Below, piece by piece: positions 1-5,037 of a stretch of 5,919 nucleotides of DNA (position 1 is its first letter; each line of letters starts with the position of its first letter). The translations under genes and the position numbers were made by a program. The stretch covers positions 1-5,919 of the forward strand of contig JAFQKM010000096.1 in the NCBI GenBank assembly GCA_017396925.1, read 5' to 3'. Source of the stretch: Clostridia bacterium. Lineage in GTDB: Bacteria; Bacillota; Clostridia; Oscillospirales; Butyricicoccaceae. The notes beneath the pieces are model-generated. The model did no database searches. It was not told the DNA's origin and saw only the letters and a list, made by a program, of their open reading frames with translations.

Positions 1-116
1 CCTATTTCGGCATCCCCGAAGCCATTGCCGCACAGGCTGTGGAATACCTCGATCCCTTCCTGCGCGAACACTACGACGCCTTTGTGGCCGCATACCCCGG
101 CAGGATCCTGAAGTAA
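1..116 (+). CDS. C-terminal tail of an unidentified protein (5' end outside window)
   Basis: An open frame runs from the window edge (first full codon at 3) to TAA at 114-116 and encodes the last 37 residues, beginning YFGIPEAIAAQ and ending AAYPGRILK. The codon use (GCC, GGC, CTG, CTC) matches the neighbouring genes, and an intrinsic terminator follows within 35 nt, so this is a real gene end. The segment is mostly amphipathic helix with aromatic residues and no recognisable catalytic motif. I cannot assign a family from so short a tail. Confidence 0.75.
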   Translation, partial: YFGIPEAIAAQAVEYLDPFLREHYDAFVAAYPGRILK

Positions 117-149
117 AAACAACGGACGCGGAGAAGATTTTTTCCGATA

Positions 150-188
150 AAGCGGCTGATTTCCATCGAATCGGCCGCTTTTGCTTTA
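150..188 (+). terminator. Intrinsic terminator after the partial first gene
   Basis: An 11-bp stem pairs AAGCGGCTGAT (150-160) with ATCGGCCGCTT (170-180), with one T-G wobble and a 9-nt loop. A moderately T-rich tail (TTGCTTTACTT) follows. It lies between the stop at 116 and the promoter of the next gene, so it separates two transcription units. The tail overlaps the -35 box of the next promoter. Confidence 0.8.
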
Positions 189-213
189 CTTCTGTGCCGT
201 GCACCATTATAAT
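185..213 (+). promoter_or_regulatory. Sigma-A-type promoter of the EamA/radical SAM operon
   Basis: The -10 hexamer TATAAT (208-213) is a perfect consensus. It sits 17 nt downstream of TTTACT (185-190), which matches TTGACA at four of six positions. Transcription would start near 220, giving a leader of about 35 nt before the start codon. No operator or riboswitch-like structure is visible in that short leader. Confidence 0.7.
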
Positions 214-243
214 GATAATATATATGGAAATACGGAAAGAAAG

Positions 244-249
244 AGAAGG
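244..249 (+). promoter_or_regulatory. Ribosome binding site that fixes the EamA gene start
   Basis: AGAAGG lies 6 nt before the ATG at 256 and 9 nt before a second, adjacent ATG at 259. It excludes the far-upstream TTG at 181, which lies inside the terminator and promoter region and would precede the predicted transcription start. Confidence 0.65.
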
Positions 250-255
250 TTTCAA

Positions 256-1140
256 ATGATGAAATCCAAACCCATGATGTATCTGACGCTCTTTTTTGGC
301 GTCTTCTGCCTGTCCAGCTCGGCCATCTTTGTCAAGCTGTCCAGCGCCCCCTCGAGCATTACGGCCTTCTACCGCCTGCTCTTCACCGCCATTATGCTGC
401 TGCCCGCCCTGGTATTCAGCAGGCAGAACCGCGAAGCCCTGCTGGGCATCACCAGAAAGCAGGCCATGCAGATCCTTGCCGCCGGCTTCCTGCTGGCCGT
501 GCACTATGTGCTGTGGTTTGAATCGCTGCGCTATACCTCGGTTGCCAGCTCGACCGTACTGGTCACCCTGCAGCCTCTGTTTTCGATCGTATGGGGTTAT
601 CTGTTCTTTAAGGAACGCTACAGCAAGACCGCCCTTATGGGCTGCGCCATTGCCATCGGCGGCGCCATGATCATCGGCTGGGGCGACTTCCGCATCAGCG
701 GTCTGGCCCTGCTGGGCGATATTATGGCCTTTGCGGCGGCCGGCGTCATCAGCGGCTATTTCCTCATCGGTCAGAAGGTTCGTTCCGAGCTGCCCGTTGT
801 GCCCTATTCGATCGCCGGCTTCCTGTCGAGCGCCTTCTTCCTGGCCCTCTACTCGATGGCCACCGGTGCATCCTTCACCGGCTATGATCAGAATACATGG
901 CTGGCCTTCCTGGGCATCGCCTTCCTGGCAACCATCTGCGGCCAGTTTCTCTTCAATGTCCTGCTCAAGTGGCTGCCGGCCACCTTTATCACCATGAGTA
1001 TCCTGGGCGAGTCGGTGGGCACCTGCATTCTGGCCTATTTCATCCTGCACGAGGCCCTGAGCCTGCGCCAGCTGGTGGGTATCGTCGTCATTCTGGGCGG
1101 CCTGCTCATCTTCTTCATGAATCAGAATAAGAAAGAATAA
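256..1140 (+). CDS. EamA/DMT-family membrane transporter
   Basis: A 294-aa integral membrane protein of the drug/metabolite transporter superfamily, with two tandem EamA repeats at about residues 10-140 and 148-286 and about ten hydrophobic segments, the normal size and layout. Family marks are the N-terminal helix followed by AFYRLLF (36-42), the WFESLRYTSVA segment at the start of helix 4 (87-97), and the acidic residue that ends each repeat (KER near 119-121 and HE at 265-266). Members export amino acids, metabolites or toxic compounds; the substrate cannot be read from sequence. ATG 256 is chosen from the ribosome binding site; ATG 259 is equally possible. The gene is first in an operon with the radical SAM gene, 38 nt downstream with no terminator between, so export of a product linked to that enzyme is possible but unproven. 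Confidence 0.9.
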   Translation: MMKSKPMMYLTLFFGVFCLSSSAIFVKLSSAPSSITAFYRLLFTAIMLLPALVFSRQNREALLGITRKQAMQILAAGFLLAVHYVLWFESLRYTSVASSTVLVTLQPLFSIVWGYLFFKERYSKTALMGCAIAIGGAMIIGWGDFRISGLALLGDIMAFAAAGVISGYFLIGQKVRSELPVVPYSIAGFLSSAFFLALYSMATGASFTGYDQNTWLAFLGIAFLATICGQFLFNVLLKWLPATFITMSILGESVGTCILAYFILHEALSLRQLVGIVVILGGLLIFFMNQNKKE

Positions 1141-1178
1141 ACCAATAAAGATCCCCAAGCCCTAAAGGAGGTAGATTT

Positions 1179-2048
1179 ATGGAATATGAAGGCCGTATCT
1201 GCCGCGGTCCCATGGAACGAGCATCCTATATGCTGCCGGTTGCCGTCGGCTGCAGCTACAATGCCTGCCGGTTCTGCATGCTCTTCAAGCATCTGCAATA
1301 CCGTGAGCTGCCGCTGGAGCAGATCGAGGCCGAGCTGCAGCGCGTCCACGCGCTGAACGCCGCACCCAAGGTGGTCTATCTGGGCGATGGCAATGCCATG
1401 CATCTGCCCCACGAGCGCATGATGACCATTCTGCAGATGATCGAGAAATATCTGCCCAACAAGCCCGAGATCCGCATGGACTCGACGGTCACCGATATCC
1501 TCGAGCGTACCGACGAACAGCTGCAGGAGCTTTATGATCACGGCGTCCGCCGCCTCTATCTGGGCATCGAGAGCGGCCTGGAGGATATCCTGCACACCAT
1601 GTGCAAGGATCACACCATTCCCCAGGCCAAGGAAGCCATCGGCCGCATCCACCGCATCGGTATGTGCTACGGCGCCCATATCATGACCGGTATTGCCGGC
1701 AAGGGCCGCTGCATCGAGAATGCCGAGGCGCTGGCCGCCTTCCTTAATGCGTGTCCCCCCGTGGCCATCGTCAATTTCTCCCTCTTTGCCCATCGCCGCG
1801 CCCCCATGTGGAGCGATGTGGAAAAGGGCACCTTTGTGGTGGCCGACGAGGTCGAGACCATGCGTGAAGAGCGCCGTCTGCTCGAGCTGCTCGATCTTCC
1901 CGGCTGTGATTACGACGGCATGCACGACTTTATCGAGTTCCGCGTTCGCGGCCATCTGCCCGAACAGAAGGACAAGATGCTGCGCAAGATGGACGAAGGC
2001 ATTGCCGAGTGGGAAAAGGAACCCGAGATCTACTGCATCGTCCCGTAA
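1179..2048 (+). CDS. Radical SAM protein with CX4CX2C cluster motif
   Basis: A 289-aa cytosolic radical SAM enzyme. The [4Fe-4S] cluster ligands are C25, C30 and C33 in GCSYNACRFC, spaced CX4CX2C rather than the common CX3CX2C. Other radical SAM hallmarks follow: a second-strand motif VVYLGDGNAM (65-74, the GGE-like SAM-binding position), MDSTVTDIL (100-108), RRLYLGIESG (124-133) and MTGIAGKG (169-176). The order resembles the Elp3/MiaB-like radical SAM core of COG1032-type Fe-S oxidoreductases. There is no cobalamin-binding domain before the core and no recognisable C-terminal TRAM or SPASM domain; extra cysteines (C8, C142, C163, C178, C192, C243, C286) are scattered, not clustered. The start has a perfect AAAGGAGGT (1164-1172) 6 nt upstream. 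Substrate unknown. It is second in an operon with the EamA transporter and is followed by a strong terminator. Confidence 0.9.
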   Translation: MEYEGRICRGPMERASYMLPVAVGCSYNACRFCMLFKHLQYRELPLEQIEAELQRVHALNAAPKVVYLGDGNAMHLPHERMMTILQMIEKYLPNKPEIRMDSTVTDILERTDEQLQELYDHGVRRLYLGIESGLEDILHTMCKDHTIPQAKEAIGRIHRIGMCYGAHIMTGIAGKGRCIENAEALAAFLNACPPVAIVNFSLFAHRRAPMWSDVEKGTFVVADEVETMREERRLLELLDLPGCDYDGMHDFIEFRVRGHLPEQKDKMLRKMDEGIAEWEKEPEIYCIVP

Positions 2049-2069
2049 ACCTTTCAGGACAGACAAAGA

Positions 2070-2109
2070 CAGGCCCCTGTTTCGGCTGAAACAGGGGCCT
2101 GCTTTTTTA
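2070..2109 (+). terminator. Strong intrinsic terminator of the EamA/radical SAM operon
   Basis: A perfect 14-bp GC-rich stem (left arm 2070-2083, right arm 2088-2101) has a 4-nt GGCT loop and is followed by CTTTTTTAT. It begins 22 nt after the radical SAM stop. Read on the minus strand, the tail after the stem is TCTTTGTCTGT, only moderately U-rich, so it may also stop transcripts of the converging 77-aa gene with lower efficiency. Confidence 0.93.
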
Positions 2110-2117
2110 TCTAACCG

Positions 2118-2137
2118 CAAAAGTAGGAGGTCTTTTG
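2118..2137. repeat. Small hairpin presenting AGGAGG (plus) or CCTCCT (minus) in its loop
   Basis: CAAAAG (2118-2123) and CTTTTG (2132-2137) form a 6-bp inverted repeat around the 8-nt loop TAGGAGGT. On the plus strand the loop is a Shine-Dalgarno. On the minus strand, downstream of the 77-aa gene, the loop reads ACCTCCTA, identical in core to the anti-Shine-Dalgarno of 16S rRNA. The inverted repeat is certain as sequence; any role is inference. Confidence 0.45.
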
Positions 2138-2170
2138 GCGTGTGTATGGACAAACCGGGGATGATGCCGT

Positions 2171-2404
2171 TTAAATCATCTGGGCAACGGCGGTGGCCAG
2201 TGTCAGCAGGGTCGAGCAGGCGGCCAGCATGGGCCAGCGGGCGGGAGCGGCAGCCTGTGCCTTGCGGGCGGGGGCCGAGGCGCGGACCGAATGATATCGG
2301 CCCGAGGGTTTGGGCTGTGCATCGCAGTCGATGACCACGTGGGCCAGAGCCAAATGCAGGTCGGTCTGCTTGTCTGTGCGAATGATTGTCTTTGCCGATG
2401 TCAT
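2171..2404 (-). CDS. Small hypothetical protein with one C-terminal membrane segment
   Basis: A 77-aa protein of no family I recognise. Residues 1-35 are polar to mixed (MTSAKTIIRTDKQTDL, then HLALAHVVIDCDAQ). Residues 36-56 form a basic, Ala/Pro-rich stretch (RYHSVRASAPARKAQAAAPAR). Residues 57-77 (WPMLAACSTLLTLATAVAQMI) are one hydrophobic segment reaching the C-terminus, with positive charge on its N-terminal side. This predicts a tail-anchored inner-membrane protein with its N-terminus in the cytoplasm. AAAGGAG lies 8 nt before the ATG and an extended -10 promoter lies further upstream, which supports a real gene despite its size. It converges on the radical SAM gene and diverges from the 404-aa gene. 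An Arg-rich plus-strand frame overlaps it but has implausible composition. Role unknown. Confidence 0.65.
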   Translation of the reverse strand: MTSAKTIIRTDKQTDLHLALAHVVIDCDAQPKPSGRYHSVRASAPARKAQAAAPARWPMLAACSTLLTLATAVAQMI

Positions 2405-2412
2405 GATGGTCG

Positions 2413-2419
2413 CTCCTTT
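2413..2419 (-). promoter_or_regulatory. Ribosome binding site of the 77-aa gene
   Basis: The minus strand reads AAAGGAG here, 8 nt before the ATG at 2404-2402. This near-consensus site is the main reason to accept the short frame as a gene. Confidence 0.7.
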
Positions 2420-2452
2420 CCGAAATCTGTTCTTCTCTCTTTCCTTGATCAG

Positions 2453-2482
2453 AAGATACCAAGTACGGTTTTCGGAAGTCGA
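2453..2482 (-). promoter_or_regulatory. Extended -10 promoter candidate for the 77-aa gene
   Basis: On the minus strand TATCTT (2458-2453) is preceded by TGG, giving a TGnTATCTT extended -10. TCGACT (2482-2477), matching TTGACA at four of six positions, lies 18 nt upstream. The predicted start of transcription would be about 40 nt before the start codon. Read by eye, not scored. Confidence 0.45.
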
Positions 2483-2520
2483 TGCGTGACCTTTTTTCTT
2501 TTTTCGTAAATTTCAGATTG

Positions 2521-2551
2521 GGCAAAAGCCGCTGTTTACTGGGGTTTTGCC
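2521..2551. repeat. Inverted repeat GGCAAAA-N17-TTTTGCC between the divergent genes
   Basis: GGCAAAA (2521-2527) and TTTTGCC (2545-2551) are exact inverted copies separated by 17 nt. Neither side is followed directly by a long T-run, so it does not look like an intrinsic terminator. Its centre lies in the divergent gap, about 130 bp from the 77-aa start and 180 bp from the 404-aa start, where an operator could sit. Function is inference. Confidence 0.35.
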
Positions 2552-2671
2552 GTTTGGACGAGGGAGAATCGTATAAAAGTCAAAAGGCTTTCGTAAAAAA
2601 TGATCCAAAGTGCGTTCGAAAAAAATGCCGTTTCGTGCGGATTTCCAATAGCCTATTCGGCCCATTGCGTG

Positions 2672-2677
2672 TATAAT
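2672..2677 (+). promoter_or_regulatory. Candidate -10 box for the 404-aa gene
   Basis: A perfect TATAAT lies 36 nt before the ATG at 2714. No good -35 hexamer is found at a 16-18 nt spacing, so the promoter would be weak or need an activator. Its placement, with a short purine-rich leader containing the ribosome binding site, is what supports it. Confidence 0.4.
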
Positions 2678-2702
2678 GAAAGAAAGCTCGAAAAAGAGGG
2701 GG

Positions 2703-2707
2703 AAAGG
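2703..2707 (+). promoter_or_regulatory. Ribosome binding site that fixes the start of the 404-aa gene
   Basis: AAAGG lies 6 nt before ATG 2714, within a purine-rich tract (GAGGGGGAAAGGAAAAGG). The in-frame ATG at 2600 has no such site and lies upstream of the TATAAT at 2672, so it is unlikely to be used. Confidence 0.6.
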
Positions 2708-2713
2708 AAAAGG

Positions 2714-3928
2714 ATGGCAGCGGAAAAAAGCATGGTGGAATGGCTGATCTCGGCGGTGGGCGCGCGTTCGCCCAGAACCAATCAGGATCTGGCAAAGCAC
2801 TTTTTTGTGCATGACCCGGAAGGGGTCTTTTCCAACGCCTACGAGGCCCGCAACAGCAGCAAGGTGCTCTTTACCAAAAAGAAGACCAACGCCAGCGGCT
2901 GGAAAAAGGCCACCCTCCCTTCGGCGCTGGCCATCGAGGGAGATCCTGCGCCCGTGGCGGCTGCATTGACGGCGTCTTATGGCGGCAGCGACCTGTTTGA
3001 GAAGCTGCGGCTCGAGCTTCGCCGCGATTTTTACGAAAAGCGTCCCGAGTCCGCAGAGCCTGCCTTTGCCGAGAGCCGCCTGCGTGTGTGGCTCGATCTG
3101 CTGAGTATGCCCGGCAGAGAGGCGCAGGAGAGCGCCGAGGCACTGGCGATGCTCTTCGCCGAGGTCGTCCTCTCGATGGAAGAGGGGATGCTGCGTCCGG
3201 GCGGCGACGCTCTGCTGGCCGGCATCCTGCAGAAGGGCAGGGGAGGGGAGCACGGCGCGCCGGTTCCGGCCGAAGCTCATCCGCGCAACATCCGTATGCT
3301 GGGCCGCCGCGTGCTGGAGAAGGAAAAGGAAAACCTGATCGCCGATCGTCTGCGCGGCGCCGTCAAGGTGCAGATGCTCAATATCACGGCCATCGGCCTG
3401 ATCGACGGCCATGAAGACATCACCAAGGTCGACTACAAGCGAAATATCTTCGAGACCTGCCTGGAAAGCGGCACCAAGTTTGAGGTCGTTCTGCCCCGGG
3501 CCGGCAGCGTCGGCGAAACCGACGCCGGCACCTTCAAGCTCCGTCAGGGCTATAAGGCCGATGAGCACGGCAACATGAAGGACGGCATGACCATGATCGC
3601 CCGCACCCGCAAAAAGCTCATCGAGGATCTGCGGGTGATGAAGAAGAGGCAGGCCGCCGATGATCCTGTGCCGCCCATCAGTCTCTACTTCACCGACTGT
3701 GCCATTCCCTATGCGCTGATGATCGTTACCTTCGGCGCCGACGAGTATGAGGTTCACCCCCTCGACCATGTCAAGGTCGACCTGCTCAGCCCCTATCTGT
3801 CCGACGATCTGACCCGCCGGTCCTTCTTTGTGTCGCGCACAGAGGACCCCGACAACTACAATTTCTTCGTCGACAACTTCCGGGCCATCCTGCAGAACTC
3901 GATGCCTTATGTCGATCGGGAAGAATAA
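2714..3928 (+). CDS. Orphan two-part protein; possible regulator with PLD-like C-terminal domain
   Basis: A 404-aa soluble protein with no signal peptide or membrane segment, and no family I can name firmly. The N-terminal part (about 1-60) contains a short helical section, TNQDLAKHFFV (22-32), that could be a degenerate helix-turn-helix. Residues 70-175 look all-helical and acidic, and a charged, glycine-rich linker (174-185) follows. The C-terminal half (about 205-395) alternates strands and helices: KVQMLNITAIGLIDG (218-232), an amphipathic helix, then GTKFEVVLPRAGS (253-265), a helical stretch, then ISLYFTDCAIPYALMIV (322-338) and the hydrophilic tail SFFVSRTEDPDNYNFFVDNF (370-389). That order recalls PLD-like ligand or effector domains such as DUF5919, found after helix-turn-helix domains; no HKD catalytic motif is seen. 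This domain call is a by-eye resemblance only. It is divergent from the 77-aa membrane protein, and no terminator follows directly. Confidence 0.8.
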   Translation: MAAEKSMVEWLISAVGARSPRTNQDLAKHFFVHDPEGVFSNAYEARNSSKVLFTKKKTNASGWKKATLPSALAIEGDPAPVAAALTASYGGSDLFEKLRLELRRDFYEKRPESAEPAFAESRLRVWLDLLSMPGREAQESAEALAMLFAEVVLSMEEGMLRPGGDALLAGILQKGRGGEHGAPVPAEAHPRNIRMLGRRVLEKEKENLIADRLRGAVKVQMLNITAIGLIDGHEDITKVDYKRNIFETCLESGTKFEVVLPRAGSVGETDAGTFKLRQGYKADEHGNMKDGMTMIARTRKKLIEDLRVMKKRQAADDPVPPISLYFTDCAIPYALMIVTFGADEYEVHPLDHVKVDLLSPYLSDDLTRRSFFVSRTEDPDNYNFFVDNFRAILQNSMPYVDREE

Positions 3929-3978
3929 TATTTTTTATCACTTGCAAAACGAGAAAAAGAAAGAAAAATAAGGATACA

Positions 3979-4008
3979 ACAGCGCTGTAAAGATAAAATA
4001 CTTTACAG
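3979..4008. promoter_or_regulatory. Overlapping palindromic operator candidate before the lipoprotein gene
   Basis: CTGTAAAG (3985-3992) and CTTTACAG (4001-4008) form an exact 8-bp inverted repeat with an AT-only 8-nt spacer (ATAAAATA). The left arm overlaps a second perfect palindrome, ACAGCGCTGT (3979-3988), so the element ACAG/CTGT recurs as three half-sites. The right arm contains the TTTACA used as -35 box of the next promoter, so a bound protein would be expected to block RNA polymerase. The binding protein is not identifiable. As RNA the repeat could also form a weak hairpin followed by a U-rich run, an alternative terminator role for the 404-aa gene. Confidence 0.55.
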
Positions 4009-4030
4009 ATATTTTCTTTAAAAATATACG
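4002..4030 (+). promoter_or_regulatory. Promoter of the SGNH hydrolase lipoprotein gene
   Basis: TTTACA (4002-4007), five of six matches to TTGACA, is 17 nt upstream of TATACG (4025-4030), four of six matches to TATAAT. Transcription would start near 4037, giving a leader of about 30 nt. The -35 box lies in the right arm of the palindrome, which suggests repression by a dedicated factor. Confidence 0.5.
4009..4027. repeat. AT-rich inverted repeat in the promoter spacer
   Basis: ATATTTT (4009-4015) and AAAATAT (4021-4027) are exact inverted copies around CTTTA. It directly abuts the larger palindrome and covers most of the -35/-10 spacer. It may be only a product of the AT-rich composition. 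Confidence 0.3.
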
Positions 4031-4045
4031 GTTTCAGAGAAAACC

Positions 4046-4050
4046 AGGAG
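4046..4050 (+). promoter_or_regulatory. Unusually distant ribosome binding site of the lipoprotein gene
   Basis: AGGAG lies 15 nt before ATG 4066, beyond the usual 5-10 nt. No alternative in-frame start codon exists between them, and the signal peptide begins exactly at 4066, so the start is secure. Translation may be inefficient. Confidence 0.5.
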
Positions 4051-4065
4051 AGTCAAACCGACGAA

Positions 4066-4980
4066 ATGAAGAAGTTTCTGTATTATACAGCCCTTGCGGC
4101 TTTGATCATAAGCCTTGCGGCCTGCGGCATTTCCGACCGGCCCGAGGAACCGGAGACCCCCGATCCGGCCTTGGAGGAAATCGGGGAAAAGACCCTTGAT
4201 CCCGAGGAGGCAGCAAAGAAAATGGAGGCCATCCTGCCCCCCTTTGCCGCCGCCTTCGATGAGGCAGCCGAACTGGTGGCCGATGCGGCCGCCGACTTTG
4301 TGCCGCCTGTCCGCTGTGAAGACGGCACCCTCTTTCTGCCCTATGAAACACTGGTCGAGCGCTATGCCGTACCCGAGACCGAGGCGGCTATGCAGCAGTG
4401 GTTCGGCAATACCCTCTTTATCGGCGACTCGCGCACGGTGGGCATGGCACAGTTCAGCAGCCTGACCGGGGCCGACTTTTTTGCGCTGACCGGCATGAGC
4501 GTCTTTGACGCCTTCAAGAGCGAGGTCGATCTGCGGCAGGACGGCCAAAAGACCACGCTGGAGGCCCTGCTGCAGAATAAGAAATACGACCGCATCTACC
4601 TTATGCTGGGCATCAACGAGCTGGGCTACAGCCTGAGCAGCATCGAGAAGAAGTATGAGGAAGTGACCGCCCGCGTTAAGGAGCTGCAGCCCCAGGCACG
4701 CCTCTGGCTGCAGGCCAATATGCACGTCACCCAGGGTCGCTCGGACAAGGACCCCACCTTCAACAACAATACCATCAACGCCCTCAATGCCGTCATCCAT
4801 GATATTTCCCTGCGGCAGGAGACCGGCTGGCTGGATATCAACCCCGTCTTCGACGACACCAACGGCCATCTGGACATCGATTATACCTTCGACCATACCC
4901 ATATCGTGGGCAAGCACTATAAATACTGGGCCCTGTGGATCTATCTGCAGTCGGCCGACCAGAGCGGCCTGCCGGTATAA
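4066..4980 (+). CDS. Secreted SGNH/GDSL hydrolase lipoprotein
   Basis: A 304-aa exported esterase-type hydrolase. Residues 1-20 are a type II signal peptide: MKK, a hydrophobic core, and lipobox LAAC with lipidated C20, so the mature protein should be tethered to the outer face of the membrane. An acidic Pro/Glu-rich linker (about 24-50) and a helical region (50-112) precede the SGNH fold. Block I is FIGDSRTVGM with nucleophile S122. The oxyanion asparagine is N184 in MLGINELGY. The catalytic Asp and His are D276 and H279 in FDHTH. All catalytic residues are present, so it should be active. Family members deacylate carbohydrates, lipids or cell-wall polymers; a cell-envelope O-acyl esterase is a reasonable guess, with the substrate unproven. 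It stands alone, with its own palindrome-associated promoter and a terminator shared with the converging antiporter. Confidence 0.92.
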   Translation: MKKFLYYTALAALIISLAACGISDRPEEPETPDPALEEIGEKTLDPEEAAKKMEAILPPFAAAFDEAAELVADAAADFVPPVRCEDGTLFLPYETLVERYAVPETEAAMQQWFGNTLFIGDSRTVGMAQFSSLTGADFFALTGMSVFDAFKSEVDLRQDGQKTTLEALLQNKKYDRIYLMLGINELGYSLSSIEKKYEEVTARVKELQPQARLWLQANMHVTQGRSDKDPTFNNNTINALNAVIHDISLRQETGWLDINPVFDDTNGHLDIDYTFDHTHIVGKHYKYWALWIYLQSADQSGLPV

Positions 4981-4988
4981 ACGGGCAT

Positions 4989-5037
4989 AAAAAATGCCCC
5001 GGAACTGCTTCCGGGGCGTAAGCTTTCGTTTTTATTT
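4989..5037. terminator. Bidirectional terminator between convergent lipoprotein and antiporter genes
   Basis: A perfect 9-bp stem GCCCCGGAA (4996-5004) and TTCCGGGGC (5009-5017) encloses a CTGC loop. On the minus strand the stem is followed after one A by six Ts (4994-4989), an ideal terminator for the antiporter. On the plus strand the T-run (5029-5033) starts 11 nt after the stem, so it is a weaker match. An alternative 6-bp hairpin, GGGCAT (4983-4988) with ATGCCC (4994-4999), shares bases with the main stem. Confidence 0.88.

Larger units (their letters stand above)
2405..2713. other. Divergent intergenic region, AT-rich, no gene seen
   Basis: This 309-bp gap separates the minus-strand 77-aa gene from the plus-strand 404-aa gene and is clearly richer in A and T than the flanking coding DNA. 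It holds the minus-strand promoter, an inverted repeat at 2521-2551, a TATAAA at 2572-2577 with TTGCCG 19 nt upstream that overlaps the repeat's right arm, and a TATAAT at 2672-2677. TTTCGTAAA occurs twice (2502-2510 and 2589-2597). Frames through the region lack ribosome binding sites and stay short or run antisense to real genes, so I see no further coding sequence. Confidence 0.6.

Noticed and set aside
181..255. Upstream TTG extension of the EamA transporter
   Set aside because: It would start within the terminator tail and upstream of the predicted transcription start, and the family begins with a short N-terminus before helix 1.
2140..2334. Plus-strand GTG/ATG frame after AGGAGG at 2125-2130, overlapping the 77-aa gene
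   Set aside because: The product (about 64 aa) is extremely Arg-rich and looks like the complement of the minus-strand gene. The AGGAGG sits in a hairpin just after a strong terminator with no promoter visible between.
1122..2525. 467-aa open frame on the minus strand opposite the radical SAM gene
   Set aside because: It lies antisense to a clear radical SAM protein, runs through its terminator, has low-complexity His/Gly/Asp-rich composition, and arises because the GC-rich codon use leaves few stops in this frame.
2600..2713. Upstream ATG extension of the 404-aa gene
   Set aside because: No ribosome binding site, the sequence is AT-rich and unlike coding DNA, and it precedes the TATAAT at 2672. 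ATG 2714 has a well-spaced site.
2513..3769. 418-aa minus-strand open frame opposite the 404-aa gene
   Set aside because: No ribosome binding site at its start, the start lies inside the plus-strand gene, and the composition is typical of an antisense shadow. The plus frame has better codon use, a ribosome binding site and a -10 box.
4018..4917. 299-aa minus-strand open frame opposite the lipoprotein gene
   Set aside because: It is antisense to a protein with a full signal peptide and SGNH catalytic motifs, so it cannot be the real gene.
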